NCBI GenBank assembly: GCA_037957365.1
Contig: JARHVA010000001.1
Coordinates: 14,586,001-14,650,000 of the forward strand
DNA: 64,000 nt
Reading direction: 5' to 3'
Source: Torreya grandis
Lineage: Eukaryota; Streptophyta; Pinopsida; Cupressales; Taxaceae
The notes under the pieces were generated by a model. It worked only from the letters and a program-made list of their open reading frames with translations. It searched no databases and was not told the DNA's origin. A program made the position numbers and the translations under genes. This document shows, one piece after another, positions 55,872-64,000 of this stretch (position 1 is the stretch's first letter; each line of letters begins with the position of its first letter).

Positions 55872-57426
55872 TACTCCCTAAGTGGGAAAATTTGAGCTCC
55901 ATCTCAGATGAAGTTTCTTTTCCTCTTTTCCCAGTTTCACTTCCTTCTTCCATCTCTTGTTTGCCTTCACTAATTTCATTCTTTCATGCTTCTTCATTAT
56001 CTTCTTCATAACTACTTTGTAGAAACTTGATCAGATCTTTCTTGTTGTATAAGAGCCTTAAATAAGATTCTAACTCTTATGTACCTTATGCTCTACTACT
56101 TTTATCTTCACTTCATTCATAATTTCTCTAGTTTAAGAGCTCTATTAGCTCATCTTCTACCTTCTTGATGTCTTCCTCATCTCTTACGAGGTCCAACAAA
56201 TTTAATTCCTACATGATTTACCTCCATATTAGATCTTCTTTTTCACTGTATTCTTTCATTTCTTCATTTTTAGTTTTTATTTCTTCTTTATAAGGTACTA
56301 TAACTTGTACCATAATCTATTCTTAGACTTTATCTTCATCATGTTTCAAATTAGACACATCTTCATGTTGCATCTTTATCTAATTTCTTACTCCAAACAC
56401 CATTGTGAGTATTTCTCATACTGTCTCTACACCTTGCACTTCATTAGTTATTTTGCCTTCAATGAGTCTACACAATGACCCAAAGGATTCCTTATTTAAT
56501 AAAATTTTAAATGCCTTCATATCATCAACTTGTAAATCTACATGCGCATAATCAAAATCAACATTAGAAATAAAAAGTTGAGGCCATGTAGCCTCTTCAA
56601 ATGCTTCTTGCTTCAACACTGCTTCTTCTTGCATTCTTCTTTCTATCATTTCTTCAATGAGACATTTTTATTATTGAGAATATTCTTATTATTTTCCTAA
56701 CATTACACCTTATTGTTGATAACAAATTTATATCTTCTCATGCTCTAATAACATGTTCATCATTAGTTTGTCCTCCTTGACATTTTTAATGTTTGAGACA
56801 TCATCTTCATAAGTTTGCTTAGTTGCATTCACACATTCAAAGAAATTATTACAATAAAAATATTTAGGCCTTATTACCTCTCTAAGTTTCTTTTGTGTTG
56901 ATTTTCTAGTACCCTTATTAGTCTTCTCCAATTTTTGACTTCTTGTTATTTATTTCTTCACTTTGCCATTTTGCTTGATTTGCCATTTGATCATTTTTCT
57001 AAATATGAATCCTTGCTTTGCCTGATTTTGAATTGATCCTTCCAAACCTTGAATTAACCTTGTCAAGGTTTTATTCATCTCAAATATATATTTATGTAAA
57101 TCCTCTTATTTTTTCTTCTCATTATTTATCTTCATTTGGTTCTTCTTTCTTTGCAATCCTTTCATTTGTCTTCTACTTCTTTTCCCTCTAACAAGTTTTT
57201 TTTACCTTGTTATAGCAAGTATATTTCACCTTGCTTGTGTCTCTCCATAGGTTATATCCTCTCTTGGTCTATTGACACTCTTTCCAAGTCTTTTACACCT
57301 TGGAACTAATTCTTGAACCTCAATGTGCTCTTTATCCTTCTTAAACCTCAATGGGCTATAGGACTGCTTGAACCTTTCTTAACTTTCTACTTTATCAAAC
57401 TTCTTTTCACCATAGCCTGTACTCAT
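55810..57426 (-). pseudogene. Element D single long frame (538 codons), unknown charged protein
   Basis: From ATG at 57426 (MSTGYGEKKFDK), 30 bases after the primer site, one register runs to a TAA at 55810-55812 inside the 3' LTR. It has many in-frame stops but no net frameshift. Open pieces lie at 56728-56931 and 56416-56649. The product is rich in Lys and Glu, for example KRLGKSVNRPREDI and MIERRMQEEAVLKQEAFEEA, and may form coiled coils. No zinc knuckle or enzyme motif is seen. The position right after the primer site suggests a gag-derived protein of a non-autonomous family. It is not a family I can name. Confidence 0.55.
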
Positions 57427-57455
57427 GAAAAATTATTCCCAAGAGCTTCAATTAA

Positions 57456-57467
57456 ACTTTGATACCA
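57456..57467 (-). promoter_or_regulatory. Initiator-Met type primer site of element D
   Basis: The minus strand reads TGGTATCAAAGT three bases after the LTR end, matching TGGTATCAGAGC at 10 of 12 positions. Confidence 0.8.
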
Positions 57468-57470
57468 TTC

Positions 57471-59357
57471 TAATGCAAATAAACCCCTTACTCTTAATTA
57501 ATATGGCTAATCTAATGTAAATAAGCCTTGACAAAATGATGTTTTAGAATTGGATTCCTATATGTTTCTTCAAACAAGGCTTCTTTGCTATCCTTCAAGA
57601 TTCTTATGTTTCATTAAGATGGTAATAGACTCTTCCTAATTAATACTGACCTCTAAAGGTTTCCTTAGTCTTGTCTTGATGACACTACACTTTCAATACA
57701 ATAGTACATCCCTTTCTCATGATTGCAACTTCATCCACATGCCAAATAAATTTAATTCAAGTCTTCTTAACATGGCCTACACTCCATCTAAGAGTAATTT
57801 GGATTTAATCATGAAAATTGGGGGTATATATAGTTTCTTATGTTTGATTAGATGTATCACAACTTATTACAAAGGCTTACTCTTTCTTGATAACTCCCTA
57901 AAGCATATTATCCCAAAAGTATACTAGGCCTATAACTAGGCTTTAAGACTCTTCCATGGTATTGAGATTTAGTAAATATTTTATATAGATTCAAAGACCT
58001 ATATACATTTATTAAAACTTTAAAAATAACAAACAAGAAGTTCCATACCTTATTTTAAATTGGGGCTTCAAGAAAAGATATAAAACTGAGTCTTTAGTCT
58101 TGTTTTAAGGTCTTTCTAGATCTGCCAAAAACTCAATCACCCATATCTTCCTTTGTATGATTTTAAAACTCATTAAACCACTTGAAACACATTATAGACA
58201 TCCTATTTTAACCTTATACCATGTTTCTAGTCTTTTGGTTGAGTTACTTTTAAGATATTGAAGTTTTAGGACTGTTACAAGAGGGTTTTAACGTTGTTTA
58301 TAGGACTACAAGACTGTGTTTTTAAGAAATGTTGAGCTACACTCATAAAAATATCATGAAACTAATTTTAAATATTCAATTACATCCACATAAATAAGAT
58401 TATCAAGTTTCAAGAAATTTTTATGCTTTGTTTTAAATATATTCAATATTTTGTCTTAGAAACCCTAGTTCAGGATCTGCATAGGTTGAAAGCTAATTAA
58501 TTGAATATATCAAAGATTATTGATTTTAAAAGGCTAATTACACTTGTATTATATCATTCTCAACATTTTCCTACTCTATCAATCATGCTATAGACTTGCA
58601 CAATCCCCAAAATAAACAAAAAACACTATTTCTTCTTGATTGTGTCACTTTTGACTATGGTTTTAGACCAATGATCTTATTAATCACCATTGTTCAATTT
58701 GTATGACTTATGAAAGATTATATAGACCATTATAAGACCTTATTAACATTCCCTTTTACCCAAATAGTCAAACTCAAATCTGGAAACAACCTGTACCAAG
58801 ACCTTTTACAAGATCTGCAAACTTAAATTTTTCACACTTCCTTTATAGCTTTCTTAGCTCCTCATAAGATGATTCAAACCTCATCCATGAAAAAATATGT
58901 TTATAAACTTAGTTTGTGGTTATTAAAGTCAAAAAAATCTCTCAACCACTTGAGACTTGTTCCAAACAAGCTTGATTTTTTCATATTCCAACATTACACA
59001 TGCCTTAGTTGGATTTTAGAATAGATATTCATTATATGGATTATTAAAGGCATTTGTTTTGTAAATTTAGACCCTAAGGGTCCCCCACATAAGGAGAAAA
59101 ACCTTATAAACATGATAAAATCTCCCAATCTCTTAATTATAAATTCAAAATTTGAATTTTCTAGTTTTGGTAGGAAACTAAAAACAATAATAAAATCCAA
59201 AATTTTACCTCATAATGGCCTAAACACTTCAAGATGGTTCTTTCAAGACTTCCCACACTCACACAAAACCAATTTATTACAAAATCAATCTTAGAAAATC
59301 TTCTTATTGACCTAGTAAGCTAAAATGTACTTAGTTCTTGATGATGCTCCTGTATCA
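57471..59357 (-). repeat. Element D 5' LTR (right)
   Basis: 1887 bp, intact, pairing with the two-part left LTR. Ends TGTATCA, followed by TAAAT. Open frames inside are short. Confidence 0.88.
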
Positions 59358-59362
59358 TAAAT

Positions 59363-60440
59363 TTCCCGTTGGAGCTCTCACCACTAGAGTTCCCCATCTA
59401 TTTTTGAAGGCCAAATAAACAATTACTTAGCATTTACACCATATGTTGTATGGTTTCCAAATAATTTTTGGTGGACTCCTAGGCTATGATTTGGACATTA
59501 TTCACAATGGTAATAAGAATTTGATTATGGGCTTGAAGCACCACTTTATTATTTACTGGGTTAAGGAAACCTAGGTGATAGTTAGGCATAACATGCCTCA
59601 ATGAGAGCTGGTTTGTTATTGGCATGGGTGGTAGCAACAAGACATTATACCTTGTATTAGGGATAGGGTTCAAGGCAAGCAAATTTGTTAATGCATTTAA
59701 AATGGGTGCTATAATTTGACCTTGGGGATTTAACTGTCTATCCACTTTTATATCTTCAACATATGCTAGAGGTAGATCCATCACTAAATGGTCTGTATAC
59801 AAAAGCATAATAGTCAAAGGATCTAACACATTTTTATAGATCTTACTAAAGGGTCTGTGTACAAAACCATAATAGTCAAAGGATCTAACACATTTTTATA
59901 GATCTTGAAAGCTAATAGGTATCTATTCTATATTGTGTGATCACTTGGCTATACATTTTTTGAAACGTAGTAATGGAATTTCTAATGGGCTCATTTGGTT
60001 CTCTCTTAATACAAGAAAATTGTTGGTATAACATACTAGGGTCAACAACTTATTTGAATTGGGCCAAGAAAGTGTTACTGCATTGTTACCAACCCATAAT
60101 GAAGTTCTTTTGTAGTTTTAAGAAAAAATCATAATTTGTATCCATCAAAGTGAATGGGAAAAATATGCAAGCAACATCCTCATGATCTACATTTAGAATC
60201 CTGAGGGTCATTTTATATGAGGTCAGATGTTCCTCACTAGTTCATCCCACATTGGGTGTGGATCATGGGAGGTATATTTCTAGGTTCATAGGGAGGTCAT
60301 GGACATCTCTGGGAGAATTAATGATAGACTCAACTAACTAAGCCAAAGAGTGACCATGGGTATTGGTCTATTTGGGGAAAATAAAGAGGATAAGCTAGTG
60401 GGGGTATCTATAGGCCTAGGTCTACCTCTACTAGATCTAG
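59363..60440 (-). pseudogene. Element C gag remnant (N-terminal and central)
   Basis: Minus-strand reading from about 60260: SEEHLTSYKMTLRILNVDHE, then FPFTLMDTNYDFFLKLQKNF, a stop, then NTFLAQFK (stop) VVDPSMLYQQFSCIKREPNE and PIRNSITTFQKMYSQVI. This is the plant gypsy gag core (SxxxW-F-xFxxxF, then QxxxE-xxxF pattern). The open frame 59479-59829 (116 codons) continues with an Asn/Pro/Leu-rich segment (NALTNLLALNPIPNTRYNVL). A 62-bp tandem duplication at 59783-59906 breaks the frame between them. The knuckle follows at 40.2 kb. Confidence 0.8.
59783..59906. repeat. 62-bp tandem duplication in the C gag
   Basis: 'actaaatggtctgtatacaa...' at 59783 and 'actaaagggtctgtgtacaa...' at 59845 begin two adjacent units that continue with 'tagtcaaaggatctaacaca' and 'tttttatagatctt'. 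As 62 is not a multiple of 3, it shifts the gag frame. Confidence 0.9.
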
Positions 60441-60563
60441 CTCTTTTATGAGTTTGTAAGGGTGAGTTTGTATGAGGTTGGATTGGGATTTGGTGATCCG
60501 TGTAATAGGCTCTAGGTTTTTAAGGGATAAAATAGTGAGTTAAAACTTATATTGTCAGGGGCC

Positions 60564-60803
60564 CCTCCTTTTAGTGCCAATTGTTATCATGCGTTTAATC
60601 ATGCAACATGATCAAAAAAGTGTGAAGGAGCCCATAAGACTAAAACAAGTGATAACTCAAAATGTTCCTAGGTACCCTCATTTTAGCACTGACTATTTTT
60701 GTGCATTTAAACATGTAACAAGCTGTGAAAAACATAAGGAGGCCACAAGAATAAAATAAGTGATAGTCAAAATATTCCCAATCACCCTCCTTTTAGTGCC
60801 AAT
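60564..60803 (-). repeat. Triplicated primer-site region of element C (two full 110-bp units plus a third start)
   Basis: The block 'ccctcctttta-gtgccaattgtt-gtcatgc' starts at 60564, 60675 (diverged) and 60785, so two units of 111 and 110 bp precede the LTR-adjacent one. On the minus strand each gives a TTGGCACTAAAAGGAGGG-like primer site (60785-60802 for the LTR-adjacent copy), preceded by LTR-end text GCATGACAACA or a variant. Units also share 'aagtgataactcaaaatgttcc'. It looks like tandem duplication of primer site plus leader. Confidence 0.7.
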
Positions 60804-62859
60804 TGTTGTCATGCCAAAAATTTGGTACTAGGAAACATCTATGAGATTAGGTGCTAGGAAAATACTTAGGTGGAATTGAAGGACTCACATTGTCTCATTT
60901 TAGGATTGTTATTTGTGTAATCTAGGGCACAAGCTATAGGTATTAGGTTTCATGATGTAGCTTGCTTGGTATAAATCTCCAAGATATGCAATGCTACCAC
61001 TAGAGGCTCAATATCTAATTTGACAAAGGAGGTTCTAGTTCACTTATTTAACCCAGTGTAATAGATTTAAAGCTTGGAGTGATAATGTGTTTCATTTTTC
61101 CAATTTATAAATGAGGTGGGGGTCGCTTAACTCTAAAACAAACATAAAAGAGAGGGTAAAGTGAGGTAGATAAGAGGTTCTTGGTTTACAAAAGATGTTA
61201 ATGCTTTCATAACCAAGGGCATGCCCAACTATAGTTATACCATTGTATGTCAAGTTTCATGAAAGGCTCAAACTCTTAGTCATACATGGAGGGTGCTTAG
61301 GGAAACAAAAGAGTGCTTAATTTTCAAGTGCTTAACTAAAGATATACACATGAAAGGTGGTCTGTAGTAAACTAACACACAAGGTCCTCCAAGCAAATTT
61401 GTAGCTCCAGACACACAAACTTAACGAGTGTTCTATAAGAAATAATAAGAACCTATAAATGAATCAAATTTGCATGAGCACATTCTGATTACTACATTAA
61501 TTATAAATAGAAAAACACATTATCGATCCTCTAGTGCTAGCATCACTTCAAAAAACATGAATTAGTGGACAATATCCATGATTCCAAAATAAAGTTTGAT
61601 ATAAATATAAAAATAAAATTAATATAAAGGAGATTTATATACAAAAATGTTAATCCCCCTACAAAAATATAAACTATAATATATAGAGGATGGGATTCAT
61701 CTCATAGTAGCACAGGATTACCATCCCTAGCCATGATGGCCTCAAAGTTTATAAAAATATTTTTAGTAGAATATTCCCCTTATCCCCACAAAATATCCCC
61801 TTAGATGCATTAAAAAAATCACTAAGGAGCCTGGGGTAGACTGTTTCTCAATTGCTTTGGATGTGCCTCCTCAACTACCAGTACAACTGCCACTAGGTTG
61901 AACTCCCAATATAACTTGTTAAGGTTCATAGGTGCCTGCTAAAATATCACCTCAACCTAGCCCAATAACCTCTTGTGGACTTGGAGTGGGGTATCTAGCT
62001 AAACCTTCACACTAGATACCTATTTGATGTTAGCTATTGACTGGGTTATCAATTCCAAAATCACTTTGGCCTAGCCTTGTTGGCTTTTGCCATTTTTGTC
62101 TACATGATCTGGCTAAATGGGGCTAGGTGGATCTCGAATTCCTCTTTGTCTACCAAGGTGTCATATATGTGAAATAATACAATGATGTTGACCTATTTGA
62201 AATAGTTCATCATCCACTCCTTGCTCTTTTCCAAAGGCTCTATCATTATTTGCATTGTAGCTAACCACTCCTCAATTAAAGTCCTCATGCTCCTTACATA
62301 AGTCTAGTAGAGGTTTTGGTCTAGAAGAGGCATGAGCTTAAGCTCCAGGAACATTCCCTTATGAAAAACTATGTCAAGCTTATTGCATTTATTATCCATG
62401 CATGCAACCCTCTCCAAATATGTTTTAGTGCACTAGAGGTTTTCTTTTGCTCATGGAAAGGGCTCTAGTCATCTTTCCAAGAGATATAAACAATTATCCA
62501 AGGGATTTTTCAAATCTACCAATCAACCCCATTGGGAAAGAGCTCATCACCTATAACTTGAGTAGTCTAACTTGATCTTTCATGTCATCCATGAGCTCTT
62601 TAGATAGCTCATTATTAGTTTGAAGTACCAATACAAGGTCTTCAACCACTTTCTCCTCCCCACTAGGTGTCCTCACTTTGGTGAGGGAGAAGAGGTCATG
62701 TTTGGTTTGCCATACCACTATGTTCCCTTCCTGAGTAAACCTCTATGTGAGCACTCTCTTCATGCTCCCAGTTTCTCTATCAAATTCCCATTGGACCTCC
62801 AAATCACCTTGATAGACTATTTTTGGTATCCCTGTTTTGGTAGGTGGTAGAGGCCCAAC

Positions 62860-63074
62860 CTAGCTTAGGCCTCTAGTAACTCCCAAGGTAGTGGAAAATG
62901 ATGAAGATGTGGTGGAAAAGGCAAAGGTAAATGGCAGAGGTATGTGAGGAGGAAGAGTGGATGAAGAGGAAGGAATGAAGGAAGAAATAAGAAGAGGAAG
63001 AGGGGACATGGGAACAAAAAGAGGAAAGACAAATGGGGATCCCCACAAGAATAATTGGGAACACCATTAGTCAT
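62860..63074 (-). pseudogene. Ser/Pro/Phe-rich frame in right C LTR
   Basis: Two or three minus frames are open in this pyrimidine-rich stretch. The one aligning with 3959-4165 reads SFIPSSSSTLPPHIPLPFTF. Which frame, if any, was coding is unclear; all-frame openness points to composition. Confidence 0.35.
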
Positions 63075-63167
63075 GGGTCATGTTAATCTATGGATCAATG
63101 AAACTTGAAAGTGGGGTATTCAATAGGAATGAGGAAATTAGGTGGTTAAATCAGACTCTTTGAGGGC

Positions 63168-63731
63168 CTAGGGTGATAGAAAGGGAGGACTTGAGAGAAA
63201 TGGGAAGGGCAAGCTGAATAGAAGGCTGTGAGAGTTAATTTTTTCCTTTTTCATAGGTCTCTTACTCAGATTAATTAGAGTTGTGGTTATGGTTGATGGA
63301 GTTATGGTGGAAATGATAACTTGAACTGGTGACACGATAACAATTACATTCTTATTCTTCTTTGGCATCATGCCTAAATTAACTTGTGTTGCATTAATAG
63401 ATGGAGTCATTGTGGCAATTATTGTTAGATCAACTTGTGGAGCTGGAGGAGTAACTATAGGTGTTATAAATCTAGGAGTCACTTGAACTCTGTACACATG
63501 GACACTTGTCACATAGGTGGCTATAATAATGACTAAGGTGGGGATAATGGGAGGTGTCCATGTTAGAGGAGTATCCAATAGAGCCACTGACATGACAACC
63601 ATGATGTATGTTGGGGTTGTGAAGTTGGGATCCACTAGGATCTGATCCCTCCCTGAAGTTGTAAAAGTTGATTGAACTAAGCCAAATATTAGGGGGAGGA
63701 TGGCTATGAAACTAAGACTCTTTAAGACCAA
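63168..63731 (-). CDS. Intact 187-codon ORF in the C LTR, Thr/Pro/Ile-rich, possible signal peptide
   Basis: Starts MVLKSLSFIAILPLIFGLVQ, a short basic start then a hydrophobic run, like a signal peptide or membrane anchor. The rest is Thr/Pro/Val/Ile-rich (TPRFITPIVTPPAPQVDLTI), with a short basic patch MPKKNKN, then a second Thr-rich part and a Ser/Phe/Pro-rich end. No family is recognised. The left-LTR equivalent at 4288-4850 has at least four stops. In a copy this decayed, 188 codons without a stop is unusual, though low TA content in this strand could account for it. An LTR-encoded accessory protein is possible but unproven. Confidence 0.4.
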   Translation of the reverse strand: MVLKSLSFIAILPLIFGLVQSTFTTSGRDQILVDPNFTTPTYIMVVMSVALLDTPLTWTPPIIPTLVIIIATYVTSVHVYRVQVTPRFITPIVTPPAPQVDLTIIATMTPSINATQVNLGMMPKKNKNVIVIVSPVQVIISTITPSTITTTLINLSKRPMKKEKINSHSLLFSLPFPFLSSPPFLSP

Positions 63732-64000
63732 AGGCAGGATGTGGGGATTCCTAAAAGTGGAGTGGGTTGAGTGGAGGGGAATTGGAAAGTGAGAACATTG
63801 AACATGATTGAAGCTAGGGTTACTTAAGTGGAATGGGGAATATGCACAATAAGAACTAGAGGAGGCATAATTAGAATAGGTCTGTAGGAATAGGGAATCC
63901 TGGGGGTGGTCCCATGGGTTGATGAGGTATACTGATAGTGGTAGAAAGAATCTCCAATGTTTCCTTTTATTAGTTCCACTCTAGTCTCACTTTAGGGTTG

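Larger units (their letters stand above)
40354..59362 (-). mobile_element. Element D: short non-autonomous element with 1.9-kb LTRs (element 40359-59357)
   Basis: Left LTR 40359-41637 plus 55292-55871 (split by E) matches right LTR 57471-59357. LTR ends form TGATGC...GCATCA on the minus strand. Flanks TAAAG (40354-40358) and TAAAT (59358-59362) are a duplication with one change. An initiator-Met primer site and a GGGAG tract fix minus orientation. The interior is only 1.6 kb and holds one coding frame. No protease or polymerase is present. Confidence 0.88.
1907..64000 (-). mobile_element. Element C: giant Tat/Ogre-like Ty3-gypsy retrotransposon, host of all other large insertions
   Basis: Repeat copies begin at 1907 and at 60804 with the same sequence, and the right copy continues past the window end. 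Between them, after removing inserts A (12154-28269), B (31468-38753) and D (40359-59357), the minus strand carries in order: primer-site region, gag, zinc knuckle, protease, RNase H-like domain, RT, RNase H, integrase, and a long tail with two tandem-repeat zones. That is a full Ty3/gypsy complement. Net length inside the window is about 19.7 kb. Size, long LTRs, an extra RNase H and 3' tandem repeats fit the Tat/Ogre group. Every domain carries stops or frameshifts, so the copy is dead. The right LTR end and its target duplication lie outside the window. Confidence 0.8.
60804..64000 (-). repeat. Element C 5' LTR (right copy), runs off the window
   Basis: Starts at 60804 (TGTTGTCATGCC on the plus strand) and matches 1907 to about 5090. 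It continues past 64000. Carries open or nearly open minus frames at 62080-62400, 62860-63074 and 63168-63731. Confidence 0.8.

Overview
The window reads as plant nuclear DNA made almost entirely of decayed LTR retrotransposons nested inside one another. I see no host gene, tRNA or rRNA. Plant retrotransposon hallmarks are present: copia and gypsy pol fragments, initiator-Met type primer sites, long LTRs and 5-bp target duplications. The old, AT-rich, stop-riddled copies suggest a large-genome seed plant. A gymnosperm is a reasonable guess, but the sequence alone cannot settle the species.

Layout, from hand comparison of repeat pairs and flanks. Oldest flank (1-1906): a copia LTR end (1-264, minus), a gypsy protease remnant (about 964-1250, minus), and an LTR end with a decayed primer site (about 1270-1882, plus). 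Host element C, a giant Tat/Ogre-like Ty3-gypsy on the minus strand, runs from 1907 to beyond 64000. Its LTRs are at least 3.2 kb. Reading right to left, C has LTR, a triplicated primer-site region, gag (about 60.4-59.4 kb), zinc knuckle (40.2 kb), protease (39.6-39.3), an RNase H-like domain (39.1-38.9), RT (31.0-30.3), RNase H (30.1-29.8), integrase (29.5-28.9), a tail with minisatellites, and the second LTR.

Three insertions split C. A (12154-28269, minus) carries gag and protease only. B (31468-38753, minus, TSD ATTTA) is a relative of A with the same layout. D (40359-59357, minus) carries one 538-codon decayed frame. A is itself split by G (15820-23775, plus, TSD TAAAT), and G holds a truncated copia (about 17905-20244, plus). 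D's left LTR is split by E (41638-55286, minus, TSD GAAAC), and E is split by F (43699-53222, minus; LTRs of about 3.1 kb around a gag-only interior with three zinc knuckles).

With insertions removed, C is at least about 19.7 kb, A about 8.2 kb, B about 7.3 kb, D about 5.3 kb, E about 4.1 kb and F about 9.5 kb. Most elements (A, B, D, E, F, G) show no RT or integrase, so they look non-autonomous. Only C and the copia fragment have recognisable polymerase sequence, and both are dead. Nothing here appears to form a working pathway. The interest lies in the nest structure and in several odd element architectures.
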